Source: Halocaridina rubra (taxonomy: Eukaryota > Arthropoda > Malacostraca > Decapoda > Atyidae). Taken from it: a stretch of 64,000 nt of DNA. The position numbers and the translations under genes were made by a program. Shown piece by piece: positions 21,048 through 32,340 of this stretch. Below the pieces are notes generated by a model. That model made no database searches and was not told the origin of the DNA. It was given only the letters and a program-made list of their open reading frames with translations. Each line of letters starts with the position of its first letter. Position 1 is the stretch's first letter. The stretch covers positions 1 through 64,000 of the forward strand of contig JAXCGZ010021127.1 of NCBI GenBank assembly GCA_037179515.1, in the 5' to 3' direction.

Positions 21048-22399
21048 ATGGAGCAGCTTCAGAAGGCCAAGGCAGCAGCACAAGGTTGGGTGATTAGGGC
21101 ATGTACCAAACTAGAAAGCCTCCTGGCTAGAAGTTCTACAGCGACCACAAATGAGTTAGTTGACGGTTTGGAGGACTCTGATAAGAAACTTGCTAAATTA
21201 GAAGTGCAGTCAGAGATAGAGTTAGCAGTAGACCCTAAGGAATTAGAAGATTACCTGGACCAAGCAGATGCATTTAAGCAGAAGGCCTGCCACAAGTGGT
21301 TGTTATGTGCTGGTACTTTTAAGGAACTGATTGCAGATGATGGAGGTAAGGTTTCTACAGAATCTGCAAATACTACAGCATCTTTACATGCAAGACTTCA
21401 GAAAATAGAATTGCACAGATTCGATGGTGACATCACACAGTGGCAGAGCTTCTGGGAGTAAATGTAAAACTCGGAACTGCCTATCATAATTAGCTTAACC
21501 TAGTTTTTGTCACTATTAGATGGAACTGCTAAGGAAGTGGTAGAAGGGGTGCCGCACACAAGTGCTAGTTATAAAACAGTTATTGACTTGCTTAAGCAAC
21601 GATTTGGCAAGTCAGAGTGTATAATCCAAGCTCATATCCAAGCTCTTCTTTCTCTTCAAGTGCCTATTAACCAGGGCAAGAACTACACTACACAGCTGTG
21701 GAGACTTCGTGATGAAGTAGTCAAGCATACAAGAAGCTAAAAAGCCCTGGGAATTACCGGAACACAGCGTGAAGTTCTGTTAACTCCTATGATTATCTCT
21801 AGGCTGCCAACAGAGCTACGGTTAGGGTGGTCAAGAAACTGTACTGGACATGAAAGTGATCTTGATTGGTTACTAAATTGGTTACAAAAAGAAATGGAAG
21901 TTTTAGAGAGAGGTGAAATGTATAAAGGAAATAATGTTAGTGTTAAGAATAGGGAGAGAAAGAAAGGTTTTTGGTCTAGTAGAGAAAGTAAGGAAGGATT
22001 GTTCACGACCTCAGCCATGCATGTAGTCTCCCAAAAGAAGGCTCGAGTTGTGTGTTTTGTAATTAGAAAAACCATAGGACTGAGAAATTTTACAATTTCT
22101 TGGCATTGGATGGGCGGCAGAGGTTTGACAAGATAAAGGAGTTAGGTGTCTGTTTTACATGATTAAATAGTGGACATATTTCTAGAAAGTGTAAGGCTAA
22201 GTGTATTAAGTGCCAAGGTGATCATGATGTGACAATGTGTGGTATTAGGCTAAATAAGGTCACCAGAATAAATGCAAAGGAAAATAATCATATGGGCCCA
22301 CAAAACTTGCTATGTTGTCAAGCCACTGTAGGAATAAGACTATATTACAAAGAGCTAAGGAAAAGGTGGTGAATAGAGAGGAGAATATTGTCACTGCCT
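21048..22399 (+). pseudogene. BEL/Pao Gag (DUF1759-like) and zinc-knuckle region
   Basis: 21,048-21,461 starts MEQLQKAKAAAQGWVIRAC and leads to KIELHRFDGDITQWQSFWE, the hallmark of BEL/Pao Gag (LPKFDGDxxxWxxFWD). After a frameshift, 21,507-21,740 carries MSLLDGTAKEVVEGVPHTSA and DLLKQRFGKSE, the next DUF1759 block. At 22,150-22,245 a degraded pair of zinc knuckles (GHISRKCKAKCIKCQGDHD) appears, with the first Cys pair altered. Gag packages element RNA into cytoplasmic particles. Several frameshifts and stops make it defective. The protease/DUF1758 part is cut at 22,400-22,407 by the A insertion and resumes at 25,482. Confidence 0.85.
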
Positions 22400-22407
22400 A
22401 ATTATTG
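22400..22407. repeat. target-site duplication, left copy (AATTATTG)
   Basis: Identical to 25,482-25,489 and exactly flanks the A insertion in the BEL element. Removing one copy plus the A element rejoins the BEL sequence just before D-R-T-Y-V-S. Confidence 0.7.
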
Positions 22408-22497
22408 TAATTACCCAATTGTAATTACCTAATTGTGTTAATGGGAAAGAGCCCAATGCTCGTATCTTCCCGTCTCCTGATCGGTTCCATTTTCTAC

Positions 22498-24062
22498 TTA
22501 GTGATACTTATCATACCTGTCCTTAAAACAATTGATTGAGATAGCATTAACTACCTCCTCGCTTAGCGAATTCCAATTATCAACTACTCTTACACTGAAA
22601 AAGTCTTTCCTTACATCCTGCAAAGAAGTTTTCTTACGAAGCTTCAAACTATGACCTCTAGTTCTAGAGCCTGCCATATCAAAATATCGATCCCTATCCA
22701 CTCTATCATAACCATGAAGGAATTTATAGACTGTCACCATATCCCCCCTCAATCTTCTAGCTTCGAGTGATGGTAAGTCCAATTCCCTCAACATCTCATC
22801 ATAACTGAGATTGCGTATTTCTGGCACCAGTTTCGTGGCATGTCTTTGAACTTTTTCAAGCTTAGCTATGTGCTTTTTCAAGTGTGGATTCCAAAAGGGG
22901 GCTGCATATATCGAGTTTTGGCCTCACATAGGTTACATAAATATTTCTGAGCATTTCCTTGTCCATGTGCCTGAAGGCTACCCTTACATTTGATAAAAAT
23001 GCATATGCTGCCCTTACTATTCCGTTTATGTGTATTTCTGGAGACAAATCTGCCAGTATGTTTACTCCTAGATCTCTCTCATTTTCTGTCTCTTGAAGTT
23101 GTACTCCAGCCAACGAGTAGTCAAGCTTGGGCCTTCTTGCACTTGTACCCATTCTCATTACCTTACATTTTGAAGTATTGAAATTCATTAACCACTTTTC
23201 TGACCACTCATGCAGACTATTTAAATCTTCCTGAAGTTCTCTACCATTGTTCTCGTTTCTTACTTTCTTCACAATCTTTGCATCATCTGCAAACATAATT
23301 ATGAATGAATTTACAGACTCTGGTAGGTACTGAACCCTGTGGAACTCTACTACTAACTCTTCTCCATTCAGACACTGAGTGTCTTACTCTAACCCTCTGT
23401 TCCCTTCCTTCTAAGTAAGTTTTTATCCATTCCAAGACATTTCCACCTATTCTAGCCATTGCTTGCAGCTTCCTAATAAGTCTCCCATGTGGAACAGTGT
23501 CAAACGATTTCTGGAAGTCTAGGAATATGCAATCTGCCCAGCCCTCTCTTTCCTGTAACATTCGGCTTACCTCATCATAAAATTCTAATAAGTTTGTTAC
23601 TGTTGATCTACCTTCTCTGAAGCCATGTTGCCTCACTGACAAAAAGTTGAAGGATTCCAAGTGAAGAGAGATATGTTTCCTTAGTAGTTTCTCCATAACT
23701 TTGCAAACTATGCTGGTCAAGGAAACTGGTCTATAGTTCAGAGCTGTGTCCCTCCTTCCATTTTTGAAGATAGGTATCACGTTTGCTTGTTTCCAGCATC
23801 TTGGAATCTCCCCTGACTCCAGTGACTTTTTAGATATGATACTTAGTGCCACTGATATTGAGTTTGCGCATTTTTTAAGTACATGAGGGGATATGTCATC
23901 AGGACCTGTAGCTTTATGAACATCTAACTCCATCAGCGCCTTGCATACCTCTGTGGCTGTAAGGTTAATATTCTGTAATACCGGCCCTTGAGCTTCTATC
24001 TCTGCAATTTGAGGGGGTGGGGTTTTTTCTACTGTAAATACTGACTGAAACTCCTTGTTCAA
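22498..24062 (-). pseudogene. family A reverse transcriptase
   Basis: From 24,062: linker, DVHKATGPDDISPHVLKK, NYRPVSLTSIVCKVMEKLL, QHGFREGRSTVTNLL, and motif A as FLDFQKSFDTVPHG (Ser replaces the usual Ala). A roughly 35-base deletion between motif B (VPQGS) and PESVNSF near 23,325-23,335 shifts the frame. The catalytic box FADDAKI then follows in 22,862-23,296, and the C-terminal region in 22,498-22,881 ends RYDKYH. The deletion removes the GPLLFL strand, so this copy is inactive. Confidence 0.9.
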
Positions 24063-24224
24063 TTCTTTGCAGATCTCTTCATCCTTCTCAGTGATGCTTC
24101 CATCCTCTCTCTTAAGCCTTAAAACCTGTTCTTTTACCTTCAGTTTTCCTCTGATAAAGCTGTGGAAAAGCTTTGGATTTTCTTTAGCCTTCCTGGTGAT
24201 GTCCCTCTCATAGTCTCTCTCTGC

Positions 24225-25478
24225 CTATCTTCTTTTACTTAGGTAGTCATTTCTTGCTCTTTTGTAGGTTTGCCAGGCATTTATATTTTTTCTCCTCCTA
24301 TCCCTTTTCCAGCATTTGTCTCTCCACTCCTTAGCTCTTTTACACTCATTTTCGAACCATTTCTCTCTGGCATGAATTACTCCTACTTTGGTGAAAGGTA
24401 TGCAGCAATCTACTATCTTTCCATATTTCTCACAAAAGATGTCGTACATTTCTTGTACAGATATGTTGTAAAATAAGGTTCTCCAGTCAATAACTGCAAA
24501 AAGCTCATTCATTTTGATGTAATCTCCTTTCGGATAGTTCCTCCTCATGTCCTCGGTACCTCTACTCTCTGGCAGAATATCTTCAATGATATTCTCCATC
24601 AACAACACAAAGTGGTCACTCTTTCCAATTGGTGGTTCATACTCAATTTTTTCAATATCCAACACATTATCTGTGAACACTAGATCAAGTAGTGATGGCT
24701 CATCCCCACCCCTGGCCCTCGTTGGTTCCATTACATGTTGGTGTAGGAAATTCCCTTGTATGCAATCTAGGAATCTTGCCCCGAATGAGTCCTCACCACT
24801 GTGTGGGTCAAGATTCATCCAATCTATCTCTTTATGATTAAAATCTCCCATAATCAAAATCCTGCATTTTCTCTCCCGTGCCATGTTAACAATTGAGTTT
24901 ATGACTTCAATAGTACTTATCTGACTTTTCTCATAAACTTCTAGCCTATTCTGGTTCCTTGGTGGGTTATAAACAACAGTTATTATAATGCTCTCTGACT
25001 CAGTATTTATGCGAGCAACAAGAAATTCCTTGAACTCACTTTCTATAGCCAAGTTTATTTCTTCAACTTAAATCCTTTCATTTATGAGCAGTGCTATCCC
25101 TCCACCAGTCCTCTCAGATCTTTCAACCCTTAATATTCTGAGGCCCTTAGGAAAAACTGTGACACTGTTTATGTCCTCACTCAACTTAGTCTCTGTAATT
25201 GCTTCTATATCTGCCTTACTGTTGTGAATCCTATCTTTTAATTCTACTGCCTTACCAGCTAATCCATCAGCATTTGTGTATAACAATCTTAATGAGGCCC
25301 CATCCCCTGATCTTTTGTCATTATCTTCTTTATCTTCCCTTTGTCTGGAAGAACTCTGAAATTAAAATTTTTCTTCTCTTCTTCATTTCTTTCCTCATTT
25401 AACCTTCTTGCCTCTTGCAACAAGTTTTTTATCTTTCCCATCTCTTCCTGTGTTCTATATCGTCTAATGAACACTTCT
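24225..25478 (-). pseudogene. family A endonuclease domain (APE type)
   Basis: Nicks target DNA to prime reverse transcription. 25,289-25,474 encodes a charged, coil-like N-terminal stretch (LLQEARRLNEERNEEEKK). 25,068-25,286 carries the start of the endonuclease (LYTNADGLAGK, AITETKLSED). A stop near 25,067 separates it from 24,225-25,052, which holds IMGDFNHKEIDW (catalytic Asp/Asn), LLDLVFTDN and the terminal GKSDHF (catalytic Asp-His). The catalytic words look intact but the frame is interrupted at 25,067 and again near 24,224, where a TAG cuts the linker to the RT. Confidence 0.85.
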
Positions 25479-25481
25479 TTG

Positions 25482-25489
25482 AATTATTG
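25482..25489. repeat. target-site duplication, right copy (AATTATTG)
   Basis: See 22,400-22,407. Confidence 0.7.
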
Positions 25490-26970
25490 ATCGTACATAT
25501 GTTAGCAACAAGTTTGTCGGAAAGTGTAAGCCAGACTGCGTTACTATCACAGAAGTCCCTTATAGTAGCTTTGGCACTTATATTTCTGACAGAGATATGC
25601 AAAGTAATGTATATAAGTTGAAGGTTTTAGATGAAAATTGTGATATTATTTCCATTGTAGCTGCAGGATTTCCAATAGTATGTGAGCCCCTAGTAAGACC
25701 ACTAGTTCCAGCCCTCATTTTAGATGCTTTTAGTCATTTGAAATTAGCAGATGATTTTAATCATAGTTCTCCTTTAGAATTCGAAATTCTCGTTGGTCTG
25801 GACTACTGCTGGAGTCTCATTACCCATAAGGATGCTGTTCAGTTAGGAAATACAGTTGCCATGAAGTCTGTGTTTTGGCTGGACTTTCTCTGGAAATATT
25901 AGTAAATATTCTAATCCTTTAAATGTTCCTTCAACATCAACATAGGAGTATTCATCATGCCAACTCTCATGTATCTCTAGGGTATCTGTTGCTGATATTT
26001 CAAAATTCTGGGACCTAGAGACCATTGGAATTAGTACTAGCAAAGAATGTAAGGAAAATATCAGAAATGAAATAGTTCAAGTGTTTAGTGACAAGATTAA
26101 TTTTATGAATGGCAGGTATGAAGTTCAGTTACCTTGGAAAGATGAAACTTGGAAACATTTTTTGATGAGTATGAAAACTATGTCATAAAGAGATTACATA
26201 AGCATTTAGTTAGATTAGATTAGGATGAAGACTTAAAGGCTGAGTATGTGAAAGTTTTTGGTGAATATGAGTCTTTGGGGATAATTGAGGAGGTTCCATT
26301 AGAGGAATATGAGCATCATGGACCTATTTACTACATGCCCCATAGACCTGTTTTAGGTTAGACAGTAGCACTACAAAGGTACGACCAGTTTTTGATGCCT
26401 TTGCCAAGGGACCGAATGGGATTTGTTTTAATGATTGTTTATTGACGGGTCCATCTCTCAACCTAGATATGGTGGAGATACTTATTAGATTTAGATGCTG
26501 CCCCTACGTGGTTGCTACTGATATTGTTAAGGCTTTTTTGCAAATAAGTGTACATAGCCAGGATAGAGATGTTCATAGGTCTTTGATACCAGGCAAAAAT
26601 GGAGTAAAACATATGAGATTTAATAGAGTTTTCTTTGGTGATACTTCAAATATTTTTTACTTAATGCTACTGTTAAATACCATTTAATGAAGAACTCTGA
26701 TTATGAAGTAACTCAGGATCTACAAAGAGATATGTAATTGGACAACTGGTTCAGTGGAGCTGATATTATAACAGGGGTATCGAGCAAGAATTTCACAGCA
26801 TACGACATTATAAGTGAAGCAAATATGTCCCTTGTGAAACTTGTATCAAATAGTTTAGTGATAGATCTAAGTTTAATGATAAAGTTCAATCTATAAGAGA
26901 TGATGAAACTAAAAGTGTATTAGATCTGAAATGGTATAATAACAGTGATACTTTTTCATATAGTGCATTA
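25490..26970 (+). pseudogene. BEL/Pao protease (DUF1758-like) and reverse transcriptase remnant
   Basis: Resumes with DRTYVSNKFVGK, the retropepsin-like segment after the expected D-S-G box, which is itself lost or damaged at the insertion point. DUF1758 continues to EFEILVGLDYCWSLIT at about 25,777-25,830. RT remnants follow in shifting frames: FNDCLLTGPSLNLDMVEILI and VVATDIVKAFLQISVHSQD (motif A, 26,442-26,570), then MRFNRVFFG. The YxDD region is not recoverable; LDNWFSGADI at about 26,740 is the probable decayed site (usually Y-V-D-D). It is cut at 26,970 by the left LTR of G1; the remainder presumably lies beyond the window. Confidence 0.8.
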
Positions 26971-29143
26971 TGGGGAGGTTGTTGTTAAGTTTCTGTTTTA
27001 CTAAGTAGATTGAAGTATTGAACTCGGTTAAGAGCTCACAAACAGACTGGACATTTATTAATTTTGCACCCCTACCGTGCAACCACTCTCAGTTAAATGA
27101 AACTCAGAATTCAACTTTCTTTTAATTTTGGAAATGCAATGACTCATTACAAAAAAATTGAATTAATTTTTGGAAAGCTGGAATAAATCTAAAATTTAAA
27201 TTTATGGAATGCTGCCTCGAATCCCAGAGGTGATGAGCACAATTTCGATCCCGGCACCACACACGGATGCCAAGACTTTGGCCTCAACTCGACAATCACC
27301 TCTGTCACACTGGCAGAATAGAAAGGAAGACACTGCAATTGAAGAAACAGAAATGACACACCATTAATAATGGGAAAACTGAAGGCATGAGCACACAAAT
27401 AATGAGTTTCCAATATTATTCTTCTGGATGAAAATATATTGGTTAGTCACAGCTAAACAGAAATATTTACGCTACCGTAAGAGCGTACAAAACCATTAAT
27501 TATTTGCCGGCATTAGCGTAAAACAATTTATTCACAATAAATGAAGAATAAGCGAGACAAACACAGTATGTATTCCTTAAATTGTGGGCAACCACAAAAG
27601 TTTGCAATGAAAATAGGGCAAAATTACTTATCAATTATTTGCAATTTATATGGTAAAATACTTTATTTACGATAAAGGGATAATCTACGATATGAATTCA
27701 GTATTCATTCAATTTTGGTTGGCAAGAAACATTTGCAATGCAAAAAGGGCAGAACCAACTTCTGGAGTATTTGCAACTTATAACTCTAAACACTTTATTC
27801 CCAAGATACGAAGACTTAGCAAGATAAATACAGTATGTATCCATTAAATAGTGATTAACAAGAAACAATTGCAATGCCAACAGGGTAAAATTACTTTTTA
27901 AATATTTATGGTTTATAGCATAAAACACTATTCAAATTATTAATTATTTGCAATTTGAATAGTAAATCACTTTATTTGTGAGTTCTGACGTAAAACACTT
28001 TATTTGTGATGATAGAAAGTGGGTGAAATTAAATTAGAATTCGTTGGGAAAAAAAGGATAGATTTTTATGTGGTAATAAGCAATCTTCTGAGGATGAGAT
28101 TTTAGTTTGGCACATTCATTGAAAGAAATTTTTTATCAATGTATATTGGCGGTAATTTACAGGTTAGGGAATTAAGTTTGGCAAATGAGATTCCAAATAG
28201 GTAATCTACAAAAGTTCGTTTTGTATGGGAATGGTATCTGAGAAAATTTTTGTAGTAGTTGACCAGAAAGGGATTTGACTAGCAATGAATTTAACCAGTT
28301 TCTCAAATTCCTAAATTGCTTGACCAACGAGCTTTACCATACATTATCTCTCACCTTGTTTATGCCAGAGGAATACCTGTGAAGACACCACATAAATAAA
28401 GTTTTAAGGAAATTTGACTCCTGAGCGAGATCTTGCCTCTGGGATGCTTGACCGTCAAAGGAAGACGATTCAATGTCCCTCCTGGTGACATCATCTGTAG
28501 TATATATATCCAGAGCAGTAACTCGTTCATATAAAATTCGAGGGCTACTGTAGCGGTGGTCCCTGGCAGGCATTTATGGCAGAGATGCAAGGGAGAGACA
28601 GTATTTTAGGTGCAACAAGCAAAAGCAAATGAAAATAAATGAGACTTATTACAGGCAAAATAGGTTACAGGCGAACAATCTCCAGAAAGTTCTTTGTGTT
28701 GCAGGAGACAGAATTTTAACTATTCATTTAATAAAGAAGCTACTAACAATGTATCTAGACAAGCTTATGACATATCAACAGGGCCAAATTTATAATAAAA
28801 TTATCAGAAAGAGCAATTTTTATAATATAACAAAATTTATCACCAAAACAAGTTTATAATAAGAAAATTGCATAAACAACGTATCTAACAGACTCTCTTG
28901 GATTATGGTATTGTGCTTGAGATAAAAAAAAGGCAGAAAACTGAGAAATATGGGGAAATTTTTATATTGGGATCATGCTTTCTACACATTCAAGAATATT
29001 AAATAAGATATATCTAAAATTAGCTATAAGCTGAAATATAAATTATTTTAGTAAGAAAAGAAAAGGCAGTTAATAGTTACTAAATTAACTAATAAAGCAT
29101 CTACTACAACTTCTAGTGACTTTGAGCAAAACACTCTGTCATA
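26971..29143 (-). repeat. G1 LTR (3' LTR in element sense), 2.17 kb
   Basis: Starts TGGGGAGG, ends GTCATA (expected GTCACA), 2,173 bases, against 2,172 for the right LTR of G2. Landmarks in order: GTTAAGTTTCTGTTTTACTAA, CTCGGTTAAGAGCTCACAAAC, the TTCAACTTTCTTTTAATTTTGG block, TTTGCAATTTATA-type repeats, GACCAACGAGCTTTACCATAC, GGGAGAGACAGTATTTTAGG. It is inserted directly into BEL/Pao RT-region sequence. Confidence 0.9.
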
Positions 29144-30065
29144 AAGGCCCTTTCTAGAGAATACTCAATTAACAAAATTCTACTACAGAAGGCGAAAAAG
29201 AAGAGGAAGTTATGGTGACTTCAGTGTTATTATGATGGATGAGAGATCCTTTTAAGGGGAAAGAACAATGAACAAAAACAAAAAAGGATCCACCACTGGA
29301 ACATATAATACTATCAGCAAATTGAGCAATTCTTATTAAAAAAAACATTATTGTTCCGGTTTTACGTCACGGACTCCCTTTTCAACCAAAGGCTAGGACA
29401 GTTACCTTCTTGTGAAGGAATTGTTTTGGTAGATGTAATCATTACCCTGAGTGCAAACCCTTGCTAACCTCAGACCGTGTTGGGGCGCTAACCCTCGACC
29501 TGATGCCTCAGAGTTGCAGATGCTACCACTTGAGCCACGGTGACTACATTAAAAAACATAAAATGACATGGAAAACATAAAGAAATGTGATCAAATTCAA
29601 ATTTCAAGAAAATTTAAATCACAATCAAATATTAGAGAATATTAATATGTAGGTTTAAGAAGTCTTCACATGCAATAAAGCATTAAATAATAATAATAAT
29701 AAAAAAAAGTACAATATCCGTAAAAGGAAAATGTGAACCAAGTCATCATTAACAGTGGCGAATGCATTTAATACAGCTTCAGCTATTCAACACTAAGCTA
29801 AAAGTGTCTGCCATGTTCTGACTATCAGAGTCCCACAGAGGGAAATATGAAACTACATTCAAAGAAATATTATTCATCTTCTTCGTCTTCCATTATGAAT
29901 AACGTTTTTACACATGGATGTGTTCCACAAGAGTTTATAAACACACTATACAAAAGAAAACTATGTGACACCCATTTTACGCTTACAAATTCAAATATGT
30001 ATGTAAGCTAAAATAAACAAATACAGTATTAAAGACATAAAAGAGAAACAAAAATAAACAACACA
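29144..30065 (-). mobile_element. G1 3' internal region with SINE insertion
   Basis: Matches 49,944-50,570 of G2 apart from the SINE at 29,349-29,547. Next to the LTR the minus-strand sequence AGAAAGGGCC is a weak polypurine-like tract. A short minus-strand frame M-E-D-E-E-D-E occurs at about 29,875-29,895 and its equivalent at 50,452-50,475; I cannot say whether it is translated. Confidence 0.7.
29349..29547 (-). mobile_element. tRNA-derived SINE, about 200 bp
   Basis: Absent from the equivalent place in G2 (about 50,130) and flanked by ATTAAAAAA(AA)CAT at 29,335-29,348 and 29,548-29,559, a target duplication. On the minus strand its head reads like a tRNA gene: CCGTGGCTCAAGTGGTAGC (A-box-like), then CAGGTCGAGGGTTAGC (B-box-like) about 30 bases on. 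The body is unrelated and ends ACCGGAACAAT. RNA polymerase III transcription from the internal boxes is inferred. The B box deviates from consensus by one missing T. Confidence 0.65.
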
Positions 30066-30246
30066 TCAGAGAAATAATCTTTAGAGACTAGTCAAGCTGA
30101 GGCTAACAACACCAGCTTCCTCATATGAGGGTAACGACCGCCGACTTTGAAGATCACCGAGGTCATTGTTCTTTCCATCATGTTGGGCAGTGAATTTAAA
30201 AAGATTCAGGAAAAGTGCCCACCTTTTCAGCTGAGGATTCAGCTTG
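30066..30246 (-). pseudogene. G1 pol C-terminal end (after RNase H)
   Basis: Encodes a stretch like LNPQLKRWALFLNLFKFTAQH and the tail to ...EEAGVVSL, equivalent to gypsy RNase H C-terminal sequence (RWALxLQxYxF). It continues at 36,486 beyond the inserted B copy. Confidence 0.75.
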
Positions 30247-30483
30247 TCGCTCTTGCGGGTGAATGGGCTTTCCTATTTGGTGAGGAGGTGAGGTGAAATC
30301 TTGTTATTGTTGGTGGTATTCACTCTTATGGGTGATCGGACTTTCCTATTTTGGCCCGCGGGTGAGGTTGTGCAAAACTGTAAAGATAGTGGAAAACATA
30401 AGTGTTCAGTTCAGGATTATTAGTTTACATCAAACAATTTAAATGAATTCCTGTTTTGGAGGTGAGAGAGAGTTATTACATGG

Positions 30484-32340
30484 TTATCTTGGTGGAGGGT
30501 ATTGACTGATGATATTTAGTAGACTATTCATGCAGTTGTTTGTTGCTACTCTGATTATGGAGCTAGCAAAATGAAGGGCATTTGGATCTTCGCTGGATGT
30601 TGTCGGGGCACCAGTTTTCCGTCGAATTTCTGAAAAGGAATCACATTCGAGGATGTAGTGGAGCAGTGGATGTGGTGAGGCTACCTGGCAAAAGGTGCAT
30701 TCCCTGATGATATCATCCACTATTCACCAGGTGCACTTGTACCCGAGTCTCAGACGGTACACATTGACCGCCGAGCTTCGTCAAAGGTTCTTAGGCAGGG
30801 TGATTCGCTGAAGATCAGTGGTGGCTTTGTACCACCAGGTGGAGGGGGAGCCAATGTCTGTGCACAGGTTGTGTTTAGTTATTAAGGCATTAAGGAGTGA
30901 CTTGGTGGCTTTATATTTTATCTGTTGAATCTGAGGAGGCAGAGATATTTGGATTTCTGCCCTGAGAGTGGCTTGTTTGGCAGCTTGATCGGCTTCCTCA
31001 TTTCCCTTGATGCCGACGTGGCTGGGAATCCAGGCAAGAGTGATGGCTTTTCCAAGGCTGGTCGTCCTGTGGTAGTGGATGAGGATGGTGGTGATGATAC
31101 GTACATTGTCTCTGAGGAGTGGCTTCTTGATGGCCTGTAAGGTGCCTTTAGAGTCAGAGAGAATTAGGGCATGGTCAGCTCCTTGCTGGATGAAGAAGTC
31201 GAATGCATTGGCTATGACAATAAGCTCAGTCTGTAGCGATGAGCAGGAGTTTGACAGTCTCCAGGATAGGACGTGGTTTCCAGTGGTGAAGGCGGCGGCT
31301 GAGGCTCCAGTTTCTTGATTTACTGAACCGTCAGTGTAGTAGACTTGAGAGTTTGGCCTGCTCCAGCTCTGAAATTTGTCCTTGAATATGTTTTTAAAGA
31401 CAAGCGGGTTTACCAAGCTTTTGGGGTTGTCGAGTGGTTGGTCGTTCCATGTGGGTGGGCATCTGTATTCAGGAAGCAGAGTGTCCTGTATCTTGGCTAG
31501 GATGCTCTCCCTGACTGGCAGTGCTTGCAGGCTAGCACAGACCTTGGCTGCCCAGGTTCTAGGATGGTGGTTGGGGTGGCGATCGAGGGCTAGATGGAGA
31601 TTTGTGCCAACTAGGCATTTATGTTGGACAGTGGTGGTTTTGGCCACATAAGAGGGTCCGTCTTTGCTGAGCTCTGAATTTGAGTGGCATGAGTCCCGAT
31701 TCCATCTGGATGTTTTCTCTCTTGGTCCACATGGGGGCTCCTAGCATGGTACGTATGGCGTTGTTTTGAATTACTTCTATCTTGTCCAACTGTTGGTCTT
31801 TTAGTAGCCAGAGTGTGGGACAAGCATAGTCTATGAGGCTGCGTATGGCTTGTACATAGAAGCTTCTGAGGACATTAAATGATGCACCATCGTAGAGGCC
31901 CAACATCCAACGAAGGACAGCATGTCGCTGGCTGCACTTGTCGCGCAAGTGTTGAATTTCAGGTCCAGAGGTTAGTCTGCCATAGATGATTACAACCAGG
32001 TATTGGTGCTTGGTAACCCAGTCCACAGGCTCATTATCTATGACCAGATTAGTGTCTGGTCTCCACTGGTGGATGGGAAGGGCCTTGGCTTTGCGGGCAT
32101 TGATTTTAACTCCGAGGGAGATGGAGGCTTGGTGAATCTTGGTGAGTCAGCGCTGTGTCTTGTTAGAGCTTCTGTCGCCTATTGTGACAAGGGCAAAGTC
32201 ATCCGCATAGTTGAAGAGTTTGGCTCCATGAGGTAGTGTGATGTCCATGAGTTTGTCCATGAGACAATTAAAGAGGAAGGGGCTAAGGATTCCACCTTGG
32301 GGGGTCCCATTTTTGTGGTTTTCGTAGGTGGAGTAGTGCC
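30484..32340 (-). pseudogene. family B ORF2: RT thumb, RNase H and zinc finger
   Basis: 31,619-32,026 holds the thumb (DWVTKHQYL onward). 30,781-31,647 is a 288-codon frame with the RNase H domain: YYTDGS, LQTELIVI, LILSDS and GNEEADQAAKQ keep the D-E-D-D set. 30,484-30,720 carries IIRECTFCQVASPHPLLHYILEC. Frameshifts lie at about 31,620-31,650, and a stop or frameshift near 30,720-30,780 separates the last part. Confidence 0.88.

Larger units (their letters stand above)
22408..25481 (-). mobile_element. family A element, longest copy in the window (endonuclease + RT)
   Basis: It begins on the minus strand at about 25,478, near the first codons of the A ORF, and ends in tail repeats (CAATTAGGTAATTA units complementing 22,408-22,440). 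It is 3.07 kb and lacks only the 5' leader. It is inserted in BEL/Pao DUF1758/protease sequence with an 8-bp duplication. Confidence 0.9.

Noticed and set aside
29470..29547. Functional tRNA gene
   Set aside because: A and B boxes are imperfect, no cloverleaf acceptor stem is evident, and target duplications mark it as a SINE.
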